DNA from: Olleya sp. Hel_I_94 | GTDB lineage: Bacteria; Bacteroidota; Bacteroidia; Flavobacteriales; Flavobacteriaceae | Assembly: GCF_007827365.1 (NCBI RefSeq) | Contig: NZ_VISI01000001.1 | Span: 188,501 to 252,500, forward strand | DNA: 64,000 nt | Reading direction: 5' to 3' | Part shown: positions 1 through 8,522 of the stretch, piece after piece | Position numbering within the stretch: position 1 is the stretch's first letter | Layout: each line of letters begins with the position of its first letter | The notes under the pieces: model-generated | What the model was told of the DNA's origin: nothing | The model's database searches: none | The model's input: only the letters and a program-made list of their open reading frames with translations | Program-made: the position numbers and the translations under genes

Positions 1-889
1 AAACAAATTAGACTGGTCCATAACTGAGGTTTTTAGCCAAGCATCTTTTAAATCAAAAAGTCAATTATTCTTTTTTGATGACGTAAATAGTAGTACTTAC
101 TTTTGGAAATACTTTATTGGCGGAATTTTTATAACCATTGCTATGACTGGTTTAGACCAAGATATGATGCAAAAAAACTTAACCTGTAAAAATCCTGAGG
201 ATGCTAAAAAAAATATGTTTAGCATGTCTGTACTATTGGTCTTTGTTAATGTTATATTTTTATCATTAGGTGCTTTACTTTTTATTTATTCAGAGCAATT
301 TGGCATTTCAATACCTGAGGTAGAAGGTAAAGTACGTACCGATTTATTGTTTCCTGAAATAGCAATGAATCAAGGGTTAGGTCTAGGATTACAAATCACC
401 TTTTTAATTGGACTTATTGCTGCTGCTTATAGCAGTGCAGATAGTGCGTTAACCTCATTAACAACATCATTTTCTATAGATTTTTTAAATATTGAAAAAC
501 TGCCACTAGCCCAACAAAAACCTTTACGCAAAAAAGTACATATTGGTGTCTCTTTATTACTGATTATTGTTGTTGTTATTTTTAATGAATTAGAAGGAAG
601 CGTCGTTAATAACCTTTTTAAATTTGCAACCTTTACATATGGTCCTTTATTAGGATTATTTACTTTTGGTATACTTACCAAACGAAGCATTAAAGACAAC
701 TACGCTTGGATAGTTGGCTTGGCTTCCATACTAATCACCTATTATATTACAGAGCTTCCTGCAAACTTTCCGGATAGTTTTATTGGGAAATACGCCTTCC
801 ATTGGGAAATCCTTCCTCTTAATGGACTTGTAACTTGTTTAGGCCTGTATTTAATTTCCGCGAAAGCGAAACCTAATACTGATTTGTAG
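1..889 (+). CDS. Sodium:solute symporter (SSS family), C-terminal part, cut by window edge
   Basis: The reading frame is open from base 2, so this is the C-terminal ~295 residues of a longer protein whose start lies outside the window. The ATG at 143 is internal. It is strongly hydrophobic, with about seven membrane segments, and contains the family-like stretch TGLDQDMMQKNLTCKNPEDA followed by AAYSSADSALTSLTTSF, typical of SSS transporters that couple sodium influx to uptake of sugars, amino acids or similar solutes. The substrate cannot be told. The last 17 bases overlap the end of the convergent CoA-binding gene. The final codons are built from a copy of a dispersed element (CGCTTTCGCGGAAAT on the minus strand). 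Confidence 0.85.
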   Translation, partial: NKLDWSITEVFSQASFKSKSQLFFFDDVNSSTYFWKYFIGGIFITIAMTGLDQDMMQKNLTCKNPEDAKKNMFSMSVLLVFVNVIFLSLGALLFIYSEQFGISIPEVEGKVRTDLLFPEIAMNQGLGLGLQITFLIGLIAAAYSSADSALTSLTTSFSIDFLNIEKLPLAQQKPLRKKVHIGVSLLLIIVVVIFNELEGSVVNNLFKFATFTYGPLLGLFTFGILTKRSIKDNYAWIVGLASILITYYITELPANFPDSFIGKYAFHWEILPLNGLVTCLGLYLISAKAKPNTDL

Positions 890-1235
890 ATAATAATACC
901 AAAGTACAAGCAACCTCATAGTCTATTCCGTTTGCTTTTAATATTTGATATAATTCTGGATTTTCTGTACCAGGATTAAATATTACGCGCTTTGGATTTA
1001 GGCTTACTATATAATTGTAGTAGTCTTTTTGTCGTGAAGGATTTAAATATAATGTTACAGTATCTAAAGCGTCATAGTGTTGTAATTGCGTATCAATGGT
1101 AACTCCAACCACCTCTCCTGCTTTCATCCCGAAAGCCAAAGTATCATGATTATACTTAACCAATTTGCGTAACGCAATGTTGCTATATCTATCTAGCTTT
1201 AATGAAGCGCCAAGTACTAAAGTTTTCTTATTCAT
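873..1235 (-). CDS. CoA-binding domain protein (YccU-like)
   Basis: A 120-residue protein that is a single Rossmann-like CoA-binding domain. It starts MNKKTLVLGASLKLDRYSNI, with a glycine-containing nucleotide loop, and later has VIFNPGTENPELYQIL, which matches the NPG(T/A)E region of small CoA-binding proteins. The family usually has 120-140 residues, so it is full length. Its biochemical role is not established. It converges on the symporter gene with a 17-base overlap, and the divergent receptor gene begins 102 bases beyond its start, so that gap must hold promoters for both. Confidence 0.8.
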   Translation of the reverse strand: MNKKTLVLGASLKLDRYSNIALRKLVKYNHDTLAFGMKAGEVVGVTIDTQLQHYDALDTVTLYLNPSRQKDYYNYIVSLNPKRVIFNPGTENPELYQILKANGIDYEVACTLVLLSTNQY

Positions 1236-1336
1236 AAATGTTAAATTTTAAAATAAATGTTATTCAAGCGTAACAGATTACTAATTAAGGCGTCTTTATA
1301 GCATAACCAAGTTTCATCAATCAATCAAAATCACAA

Positions 1337-3781
1337 ATGAAAAAACTACTCACCATTGCTTTACTATTGGTAGCCTTTAGTATTCAAGCACAAGACAACA
1401 CAAACGATTCGCCCAAAATAGGAACCATTACTGGTACTGTATTAGACGTAACACTTGACCAACCCTTACCTTATGTAAATGTAATTGTTAAAGACACTAA
1501 TAACAAATTAATTACTGGTGGTATTACAAATAACGATGGACAATTTGAGGTTAAGCAAATCCCAGAAGGCACTAATATTGTTACTATTGAATATCTAGGT
1601 TTTTTACCTCAAAACAAAACTATTGTTATTAGTAATGACAACAAAATAATAGATTTAGGAACTATAAATTTAGAAGAGGCTGCAACCAATTTGGACGAAG
1701 TAACTATTGTTGCAGAAACCTCAACAATACAGCAAAAGGTAGACCGTAAAGTCATTACTATTGGTAAAGATTTACAGACTGCTGGTGCTACTGCTAGCGA
1801 GATTATGAACAACCTACCATCCGTTAGTGTGGACCAACAAACAGGATCTATTAGCTTACGTGGTAACCAAAACGTTAGAGTTATGGTGGATGGCAAATTG
1901 TCTAACATTCCTGCGGAGCAATTACTTAAACAAATACCGTCCTCTTCTATCAAAAGTATCGAGTTAATTACTAATCCAAGTGCTAAATATAATCCTGAAG
2001 GTATGAGTGGATTAATAAATATTGTGCTTCATAAAAACACAAAAATTGGATTTAACGGAAACATAAATATTGGTCTATCGCATGATATTGAAGCTAAATT
2101 TAACAGCTCAATTGATGCCAATTACCGTAACGGAAAATTTAATGTCTATGGATCATACAATAATAGTGTGACTAAAAACTTTAATTTTGGTGAAATAAAC
2201 AGAATTGAACAGGATATCCAGCAAAAATTTGAAATTTTAAATAATAACAAATCACACTTATTTAAGGTTGGTGTGGATTATTATTTAGATGAAAAAAATA
2301 CGATTTCAGTTTTTACCAATCAAAACTTATTTGATGGTTGGGTTAACGTAAATTCTGGTATTAACTATTTAATTAATCCGTCTTTAAACGAATCTCAGTT
2401 TACAAGAAACGACAACGATAACAATTTTGAACAATACAACTTTAACTACAAGCATGACATAAATGATGAAGGTCATAGTATCGAGTTAGAAGTTGATCAT
2501 GATACTTACAATGGTTTTGGATATACAAAAAACACTTTTTTTAGCTCGCAACGTCCAAATTTTATTGAAGACACAGATACAGACAGACAAAGTACTACTA
2601 TAAATTTAGATTATAGTAACCCTTTATCTGAAACTGCAAAACTTGAAGTAGGCTTGCAAGCACGATTGTTTAATACCAATATTTTTTATCAATCTGATGC
2701 CAGAGAAACTAATCAATTAGGTCAATATATACCTACTACAACAACGTTTGATTACACTAGAGACATCTATTCTGCTTACGCAACATATGGAAAAACCCTA
2801 GACAAATGGAGCTACCAATTAGGTTTACGTGCAGAGACTGTAAATGTAGACTCTGAGGCTTACAAAAAAGATTTAGCGTCTAATGAGCAAACTAACATTC
2901 CGTTTGAAAATGATTATTTTAGATTATATCCTTCTGGATTTTTAACCTACACACCATCCGAGAAAAACGCTTATCAATTTAATTACAGCAGACGTGTAGA
3001 TCGTCCTGGTATAAATCAGGTTAATCCACTACCAGAATGGAACACACCTTTAATCTCTCAGTTTGGTAACCAAGCGTTACGTCCACAGTTTACAAACTCG
3101 TTTGAAACTAATTACACAAGACAATTAGAAAATGGAAGCATTACAGCAGGAGTATTTTACAGAATTATTGAAGACGAAATACAACAAGCCATATTAATTG
3201 ACAGAACAGATACAAATAGATTAATTTTTACAGATCTAAACTTTGATAACTCTACTGCTTATGGTATCGAGTTATCTTCAAACTACAGGCCTACAAAATG
3301 GTGGAGTTTAAATGCTAGTTTTGATTTGTTTTCGCAAACCCAAAAAAGTTTAGCCGAGTCTTTTGACACCAATCAAAATATTGTTTTAAATACCGTTAAA
3401 ATAGATAATGTTGTTTGGAATGTTAGAGCATTTAACAACTTTAAAGTTACAAAAGATCTTAGCTTTTCTGCTTTTGGAATGTATAGCGGAAAAAATAAAA
3501 ACATTCAATTTGAAATGAATGATATGCTTATGGTAAACCTAGGTATGCGTTATAGCTTTTTACAAAACAAAGCGAGCTTTAGCTTAAGCTACAACGATAT
3601 TTTTGATACTATGTACGCACAATTTGAAGGTGACAGACCTTACGCTCAAGTGGGACGTTTTAATTGGGAAAGTCAACAAATTTCTGGACGTTTAGCGTAC
3701 CGTTTTGGTGGCGGAAACTATAAAGCAAAAGCAAGAAAACAAAGAGATGATGACACTAAATCTGGAAGCGGATTTATGTAA
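1337..3781 (+). CDS. TonB-dependent receptor / outer-membrane beta-barrel protein with carboxypeptidase-like N-terminal domain
   Basis: An 814-residue outer-membrane protein. A signal peptide (MKKLLTIALLLVAFSIQAQ) is followed by a carboxypeptidase-regulatory-like domain (about residues 28-115: GTVLDVTLDQPLPYVNV, GQFEVKQIPEG), then a plug domain (about 120-230: ASEIMNNLPSVSVDQQTG, RVMVDGKLSN, GLINIVLHKN) and a barrel rich in alternating aromatic strands ending MRYSFLQNKASFSLSYNDIF. This matches the Bacteroidota 'outer membrane beta-barrel family' related to TonB-dependent receptors. No SusD-like partner is adjacent, so the ligand is unknown. The tail is basic and polar (KAKARKQRDDDTKSGSGFM), which is unusual because most barrels end in an aromatic residue. 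A strong terminator follows. Confidence 0.88.
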   Translation: MKKLLTIALLLVAFSIQAQDNTNDSPKIGTITGTVLDVTLDQPLPYVNVIVKDTNNKLITGGITNNDGQFEVKQIPEGTNIVTIEYLGFLPQNKTIVISNDNKIIDLGTINLEEAATNLDEVTIVAETSTIQQKVDRKVITIGKDLQTAGATASEIMNNLPSVSVDQQTGSISLRGNQNVRVMVDGKLSNIPAEQLLKQIPSSSIKSIELITNPSAKYNPEGMSGLINIVLHKNTKIGFNGNINIGLSHDIEAKFNSSIDANYRNGKFNVYGSYNNSVTKNFNFGEINRIEQDIQQKFEILNNNKSHLFKVGVDYYLDEKNTISVFTNQNLFDGWVNVNSGINYLINPSLNESQFTRNDNDNNFEQYNFNYKHDINDEGHSIELEVDHDTYNGFGYTKNTFFSSQRPNFIEDTDTDRQSTTINLDYSNPLSETAKLEVGLQARLFNTNIFYQSDARETNQLGQYIPTTTTFDYTRDIYSAYATYGKTLDKWSYQLGLRAETVNVDSEAYKKDLASNEQTNIPFENDYFRLYPSGFLTYTPSEKNAYQFNYSRRVDRPGINQVNPLPEWNTPLISQFGNQALRPQFTNSFETNYTRQLENGSITAGVFYRIIEDEIQQAILIDRTDTNRLIFTDLNFDNSTAYGIELSSNYRPTKWWSLNASFDLFSQTQKSLAESFDTNQNIVLNTVKIDNVVWNVRAFNNFKVTKDLSFSAFGMYSGKNKNIQFEMNDMLMVNLGMRYSFLQNKASFSLSYNDIFDTMYAQFEGDRPYAQVGRFNWESQQISGRLAYRFGGGNYKAKARKQRDDDTKSGSGFM

Positions 3782-3861
3782 ACCTATAAACAATACCTTC
3801 TAGAGGTTATTTAGTAGCTAATAAACAGTTAATGGTTAGTGTTTAAGTTAGTTGCTAAATA

Positions 3862-3900
3862 AAAACCCCAAAGCCTGATCAGCTTTGGGGTTTTGTTTTT
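3862..3900 (+). terminator. Intrinsic terminator after the outer-membrane receptor
   Basis: A perfect 13-bp inverted repeat, AAAACCCCAAAGC (3862-3874) and GCTTTGGGGTTTT (3882-3894), has a 7-base loop and a following T-rich run to 3900. The A-rich left flank means it could also act in the other direction. Confidence 0.85.
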
Positions 3901-4091
3901 AACACGCTTTTTAGTTTATATACTTAACAATGTTAAATACATGTTAAATACTGATTTTCAGCGTAATAAAATTCACTTTTTGGCGTCTTAATAATAACAA
4001 GACAGTAAATCGTTTTTATTTTTTATTTGAATTAGTCTTCACAAAAAAACCAAGACAAAGATTTATAAAGTTAAGTTTAAGTAGTTAGTTA

Positions 4092-4132
4092 ATAAAAAAA
4101 GCCAGAAACATAAATATATGTTTCTGGCTTTT
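4092..4132 (-). terminator. Intrinsic terminator for the fabH-type gene
   Basis: The inverted repeat AAAAGCCAGAAACATA (4097-4112) and TATGTTTCTGGCTTTT (4117-4132) gives a 16-bp stem with a 4-base loop. Read on the minus strand, downstream of the gene that stops at 4184, the stem is followed by a run of Ts (plus-strand A run 4094-4100). Confidence 0.8.
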
Positions 4133-4183
4133 CGTTTTGTATCATTTAGGTGGCTTCAAAAGTATATTAAAACACTTGAATTG

Positions 4184-5194
4184 TTACCATTTAATAATTG
4201 CACTTCCCCAAGTAAATCCACTTCCAAAAGCAGCCAACACGACGTTGTCGCCTTCATTAATTTTTCCTTCTTCCCAAGCTTCCGTTAAAGCAATAGGTAT
4301 GGATGCTGCAGTTGTGTTACCATATTTCATAATATTGTTAAACACTTGATCATCCGTCAACCCAAATTTTTTCTGGATAAACTGTGCAATACGTAAATTA
4401 GCTTGATGCGGAATTAACATATCAATTGCGTCTTTATCCATATTGTTTTTAGCTAATCCTTCCATAATCACTTCGCTAAAACGGACCACTGCATTTTTAA
4501 ATACAAACTGACCATTCATATGCGGAAAATAACTAGTATCCTCAGGATCGTTATCTGCTATAATATCATTTACCCAACGTTTACCCATTCCTGGTGCAAC
4601 TAAAACAAGCTCTTCTGCATGCTCACCTTGACTATGTAAATGTGTAGATAATATACCTTTATTAGTGTCTTCTTCTCTAGTTAAAACTGCTGCTCCTGCT
4701 CCATCTCCAAAAATTACAGTTACACCACGACCTCTTGTGGTTTTATCTAATCCATGAGAGTGCAGCTCGCTACCAATTACCAATATGTTTTTATACATAC
4801 CAGTTTTTATAAAATTATCTGCAACAGATAATGCATATACAAAACCAGAACATTGGTTACGTACATCCAAAGCACCAACCGTTTTAATATCTAAAGCGTG
4901 TTGTACTTGCACACCTGGACCAGGAAAATACATGTCAGGACTTAACGTTGCAAAAATGATAAAATCTATATCATCCTTATCTATTCCTGCACGTTCTATT
5001 GCTTGTTTGGCAGCTTTTACTCCCATTGTTGCAGTGGTGTCACCAGAGCCTTCTTTTACCCAACGTCTTTCTTTTATTCCAGTACGTTCTGTAATCCACT
5101 CATCATTAGTATCCATCATTTTGGATAAATCCGCATTTGTGACGATGTTGTCAGGTACATATTTACCTAAACCAATAATTTTTGAATTGTACAT
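4184..5194 (-). CDS. Beta-ketoacyl-ACP synthase III (FabH-like)
   Basis: A 336-residue thiolase-fold condensing enzyme that would start fatty acid (or related acyl) chains by condensing an acyl-CoA with malonyl-ACP. The catalytic triad is visible: Cys115 in VRNQCSGF, His263 in IPHQANLR and Asn293 in YGNTTAAS. The glycine-rich GDGAGAAVL and C-terminal FGSGFTWGSAII are also typical. I start at ATG 5194 (MYNSKIIGLGKYVP), because the family begins there. The frame stays open upstream to 5281, but those 29 residues (MNSLFMKAVNCD...) look unrelated. Flavobacteria carry several FabH paralogues. NQCSGF in place of the usual AACAGF suggests this may be a specialised copy, not the housekeeping one, so I withhold the symbol. 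Confidence 0.87.
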   Translation of the reverse strand: MYNSKIIGLGKYVPDNIVTNADLSKMMDTNDEWITERTGIKERRWVKEGSGDTTATMGVKAAKQAIERAGIDKDDIDFIIFATLSPDMYFPGPGVQVQHALDIKTVGALDVRNQCSGFVYALSVADNFIKTGMYKNILVIGSELHSHGLDKTTRGRGVTVIFGDGAGAAVLTREEDTNKGILSTHLHSQGEHAEELVLVAPGMGKRWVNDIIADNDPEDTSYFPHMNGQFVFKNAVVRFSEVIMEGLAKNNMDKDAIDMLIPHQANLRIAQFIQKKFGLTDDQVFNNIMKYGNTTAASIPIALTEAWEEGKINEGDNVVLAAFGSGFTWGSAIIKW

Positions 5195-5330
5195 TAATTT
5201 TAATTTTATTAATTCTAAGCTATTTTTCTGTTTAAAAAAAATAGTATCGCAATTTACTGCTTTCATAAATAACGAATTCACAATTATTTTTTATTCGTTA
5301 TGCATGCATAATACTTTTATGATTATTTTA

Positions 5331-5380
5331 AATGTCATCTTGTCACCTTTCAGCAATTGGCATTTTTGTTGTCTATTACC
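5331..5380 (+). promoter_or_regulatory. Possible chaperone-type regulatory region upstream of htpG
   Basis: The stretch holds two direct TGTCA motifs (5333 and 5341), then TTTCAG and TTGGCA (5357-5362) followed by TTTTTGTTG. It lies about 80 bases before the htpG start in a divergent gap. The TTGGCA-N5-GTTG layout loosely recalls a -24/-12 (sigma-54-like) promoter, but the -12 GC is not exact. No clear TAnnTTTG box is seen for htpG. This is an inference from motif spacing only. Confidence 0.3.
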
Positions 5381-5400
5381 TAATCAGAAATTAATAGAAG

Positions 5401-5424
5401 GGTTTCGCTTAAGCGGAACTTAAA
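5401..5424 (+). repeat. Variant copy of the GGTTTCGCTTTCGCGGAAAT element, upstream of htpG
   Basis: Bases 5401-5424 match the sequence just downstream of the CoA-binding gene stop (minus strand, 872-849) at about 21 of 24 positions. The core is CGCTTAAGCGGAACT in place of CGCTTTCGCGGAAAT. It sits in the htpG leader, about 18 bases before the ATG, whereas the other four copies sit just after stop codons. Confidence 0.6.
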
Positions 5425-5441
5425 AAAATAAACATAAAATC

Positions 5442-7358
5442 ATGGCAAAAGGAAATATTAACGTTTCAGTAGAAAACATTTTTCCGTTAATCAAAAAATT
5501 CTTGTACAGTGATCACGAAATCTTTTTACGTGAGCTAATCAGTAACGGAACCGACGCAACATTAAAATTAAAACATTTAACTAGTATTGGAGAGTCTAAG
5601 TCTGAGTACGGAAACCCAATAATTGAAGTTAAGATTGATAAAGAAGGTAAAAAACTTCATATTATCGATCAAGGTTTAGGGATGACAGCAGACGAGGTTG
5701 AAAAATACATCAACCAAGTGGCTTTTTCTGGTGCAGAAGAGTTTTTAGACCAATATAAAGATAGCGCTAAAGATTCTGGAATTATCGGACACTTTGGTTT
5801 AGGATTTTACTCAGCATTTATGGTTGCTGAAAAAGTTGAAATCATTACAAAATCTCATAAAGAAGGGACTACTGCTGCACATTGGACGTGTGATGGTTCG
5901 CCTGAGTTTACTTTAGAACCACATGATAAGACTGACAGAGGTACTGAGATTATCTTACATATTGCAGAAGACTCTACCGAGTTTTTAGAAGAAGCACGTA
6001 TTAGCAGCTTACTATATAAATATAACAAGTTTATGCCTATTCCAATCAAATTTGGAACTAAAGAAGTAAACGATCCTGACCACAAACCAGAAACGACTAC
6101 AGATGCTGAAGGTAAAGAAACGACTGAACCTCAGAAAAAAATTACTGTAGACAACATCATTAACAACCCTAATCCAGCTTGGACTAAACAACCAACCGAA
6201 TTAGAAAACGAGGATTACAATAACTTTTATAGAGAGTTATATCCATCTCAATTTGAAGACCCATTATTCCATATTCATTTAAATGTGGATTATCCGTTCA
6301 ACTTAACAGGTATTTTATACTTCCCTAAGATGACTCAGGATATGGCTATGCAAAAGGATAAAATTCAGTTATACCAAAACCAAGTTTACGTAACAGATAA
6401 CGTAGAAGGGATTGTACCAGAGTTTTTAACTATGCTACGTGGTGTGATTGACAGTCCAGATATTCCGTTAAACGTATCTAGAAGTTACTTACAAGCAGAT
6501 GGAGCAGTTAAAAAAATTAGCTCGTACATTACACGTAAAGTAGCAGACAAACTTAAATCACTATTTAATAATAATCGTGAGGAGTTTGAAGCTAAATGGA
6601 ATGACATTAAAATTGTTATCGAATATGGAATGTTATCTGAGGACAAGTTTTTTGACAAAGCAGATGCTTTTGCATTATACCCAACCGTAGATGGTAAATA
6701 TTACACTTACGAGGAATTATACAATGCTATCAAAGCAAAACAAACAGATAAAGACGGTAAATTAGTAATCCTTTACACAAGTAACCAAGATGAGCAACAC
6801 AGCTATATTGAAGCTGCTAAAGACAAAGGTTACGAAGTTTTATTATTAGATAGTCCGATTGTTTCGCATTTAATGCAAAAATTAGAATCTACTAAAGAAA
6901 ACATCACCTTTTCTCGTGTAGATGCCGATAGTGTTGACAAATTAATTGCTAAAGACGAAACTGTAATCTCTAAGTTAGACGAAGACCAAACTAAAGCTTT
7001 AGATGCGTTATTAAAAGACGTAATCCCATCAGAAAAGTTTATGGTACAGTTAGAGCCAATGGATAGCAATGCAACACCATTTATGATAACACAACCAGAA
7101 TTTATGCGTCGTATGAAAGAGATGCAAGCGTCTGGTGGTGGAGGCGGAATGCAAATGTTTGGTAACATGCCAGAAATGTATAACCTTGTGGTTAATACAA
7201 ACTCTGACTTAGTTAACGAGATTTTAAATACCGAAGCTAAAGACAAACAAGCGCATTTAATCACGCAAAGTTTAGACTTAGCACGTTTATCTCAAGGTCT
7301 TTTAAAAGGAAAAGAATTATCAGACTTTATCAAACGTAGCTACGAGTTACTAAAGTAA
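5442..7358 (+). CDS. htpG: Molecular chaperone HtpG (Hsp90)
   Basis: A 638-residue cytoplasmic Hsp90. The N-terminal GHKL ATPase domain is clear: NVENIFPLIKKFLYSDHEIF-type opening, FLRELISNGTDA (ATP/Mg-binding Asn region), IDQGLGMTADEV and GHFGLGFYSAFMVA (lid/ATP loop). The middle-domain arginine motif NVSRSYLQ follows at about residue 345. A charged insert (about 205-235, rich in E, T and K) separates the N-terminal and middle domains, and a glycine run (GGGGGMQMFGNMPEMYNL) marks the C-terminal dimerisation domain. Length matches the bacterial family. It is monocistronic, with a dispersed CGCTTACGCGGAAAT element and a terminator directly after the stop. ISNGTDA instead of ISNASDA is a mild variation. 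Confidence 0.96.
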   Translation: MAKGNINVSVENIFPLIKKFLYSDHEIFLRELISNGTDATLKLKHLTSIGESKSEYGNPIIEVKIDKEGKKLHIIDQGLGMTADEVEKYINQVAFSGAEEFLDQYKDSAKDSGIIGHFGLGFYSAFMVAEKVEIITKSHKEGTTAAHWTCDGSPEFTLEPHDKTDRGTEIILHIAEDSTEFLEEARISSLLYKYNKFMPIPIKFGTKEVNDPDHKPETTTDAEGKETTEPQKKITVDNIINNPNPAWTKQPTELENEDYNNFYRELYPSQFEDPLFHIHLNVDYPFNLTGILYFPKMTQDMAMQKDKIQLYQNQVYVTDNVEGIVPEFLTMLRGVIDSPDIPLNVSRSYLQADGAVKKISSYITRKVADKLKSLFNNNREEFEAKWNDIKIVIEYGMLSEDKFFDKADAFALYPTVDGKYYTYEELYNAIKAKQTDKDGKLVILYTSNQDEQHSYIEAAKDKGYEVLLLDSPIVSHLMQKLESTKENITFSRVDADSVDKLIAKDETVISKLDEDQTKALDALLKDVIPSEKFMVQLEPMDSNATPFMITQPEFMRRMKEMQASGGGGGMQMFGNMPEMYNLVVNTNSDLVNEILNTEAKDKQAHLITQSLDLARLSQGLLKGKELSDFIKRSYELLK

Positions 7359-7373
7359 ATCACATAATTATAT

Positions 7374-7388
7374 CGCTTACGCGGAAAT
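7374..7388 (+). repeat. Dispersed 15-bp element after the htpG stop
   Basis: CGCTTACGCGGAAAT lies 15 bases after the stop and directly before the terminator hairpin. The same element lies at 10837-10851 and 13326-13340 in the same setting, and at 854-868 on the other strand. Confidence 0.65.
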
Positions 7389-7390
7389 TA

Positions 7391-7418
7391 AAAACCACCT
7401 GTAATAGGTGGTTTTTTT
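7391..7418 (+). terminator. Intrinsic terminator after htpG
   Basis: AAAACCACCT (7391-7400) pairs with AGGTGGTTTT (7406-7415) around a 5-base loop, followed by Ts. It is almost identical to the terminators near 10854 and 13863. Confidence 0.85.
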
Positions 7419-7515
7419 ATGCTTGAATATCTCGTTTTTAAAAACTAACTTCGTTATAAATCAATAACATAACAATATCAATCAATCAACTAATCAATCA
7501 AAAAATCAATCCAAC

Positions 7516-8385
7516 ATGAAACAGGTTCTCTTATTAGCTTATGTACTTCTTATTGTAAGTTGTAATAACACAAATACACCACCCGAAATATTAAAACAAG
7601 ACCATAATGTTTCAACTAGTAACAACAAAATTAAAGTCTTAAACTTTGGAAGCTTCCATTTTGGAGAAACCACAGATGCTAACAGTACAGATTTTGATGA
7701 GACTAGTCCTGAAGCCCAAAAACAAATAAAACAAATTGCGCAAATGCTAGCAGCATTTAAACCTACCATTATTTGTGTAGAAAATTTACCAAGCTTAAAT
7801 GATGCCTTAAATAAAGACTATCAAGCGTTTCTTAAAAACCCAGACCAACTAGACACTAGTTTTGGCGAAACTAGTATGATTGGTTTTGAAGTAGGACGCT
7901 TAAATGCAGTTAGCAAACTATACGGAATTGACAATCACATGGGTTATAATTATAGCGTTGGCGATTTTTTTGAATCCAGTCCAGACTATACAAACGCTAT
8001 AGACCCAAAAACCTATCTACAACTAACTAATCAGCCATTTAAAGATTATCCTGAAATGGCTAAACGTGATCAAAATTATAAGACGATGTCTGTTTTAGAA
8101 AAACTAAAATTAATTAACGAGCCTTTACAACTGGATCAATCCATTGTTGCTAACGCAGACAAATTACTATATGTTGGTACTGAGGATAATTTTGAAGGCG
8201 CAGATAATGCTGCTAAATTTTATCATAGAAACATGAAAATATATTCTAATTTAAATAGAATACCAATGACTAAAACGGATAGGGTTTTTATAATCATGGG
8301 ATCTGCACACACAGCGTTTTTAAGAGAATTTATAAACAGAAGTCCAAAATTTGAAATGGTCAATACTTTAGAGTATTTAAAATAA
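7516..8385 (+). CDS. DUF5694-family lipoprotein (TraB/Tiki-like fold)
   Basis: A 289-residue protein with a lipoprotein signal (MKQVLLLAYVLLIVSC, lipobox Cys about residue 16), so it is probably anchored in the envelope. The mature part shows LNFGSFHFGE near the N terminus, CVENLPS in the middle and GSAHTAFLREF near the C terminus. This pattern of GxxHF, VE and GxxHxxFL resembles the erythromycin esterase/TraB/Tiki-like superfamily and matches DUF5694. The molecular function is not known. The 5' leader is a run of ATCAATCAA-type repeats, also seen before 1337 and 10646. No terminator is obvious. Confidence 0.7.
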   Translation: MKQVLLLAYVLLIVSCNNTNTPPEILKQDHNVSTSNNKIKVLNFGSFHFGETTDANSTDFDETSPEAQKQIKQIAQMLAAFKPTIICVENLPSLNDALNKDYQAFLKNPDQLDTSFGETSMIGFEVGRLNAVSKLYGIDNHMGYNYSVGDFFESSPDYTNAIDPKTYLQLTNQPFKDYPEMAKRDQNYKTMSVLEKLKLINEPLQLDQSIVANADKLLYVGTEDNFEGADNAAKFYHRNMKIYSNLNRIPMTKTDRVFIIMGSAHTAFLREFINRSPKFEMVNTLEYLK

Positions 8386-8522
8386 TGCAACACTGATTAA
8401 TAATAAAGCCACGAGTACAAGTATAATTTTTCATGCTTTGATAGTGTCATAAAAATTACCGAACTTCGTTTTACTTATATATAAGCTATCAAGCCAATTA
8501 CTTATTCCAAGAAAATATTTAA

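Larger units (their letters stand above)
3782..4183. other. 402-base intergenic region between convergent genes
   Basis: There is no credible coding sequence here. The stretch holds two separate intrinsic terminators, one near 3862-3894 for the receptor gene and one near 4097-4132 suited to the minus-strand fabH-type gene. The ~200 bases between them are AT-rich, and I see no further structure. Confidence 0.7.

Noticed and set aside
4785..5423. 212-codon plus-strand open frame antisense to fabH
   Set aside because: It is a shadow of the minus-strand gene with catalytic residues in the right frame; the plus frame has no family character.
7470..7515. ATCAATCAA repeats before 7516 as a tandem-repeat regulatory array
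   Set aside because: Similar short AATCAATCAAA stretches precede several starts and look like ordinary A-rich leaders of this genome.
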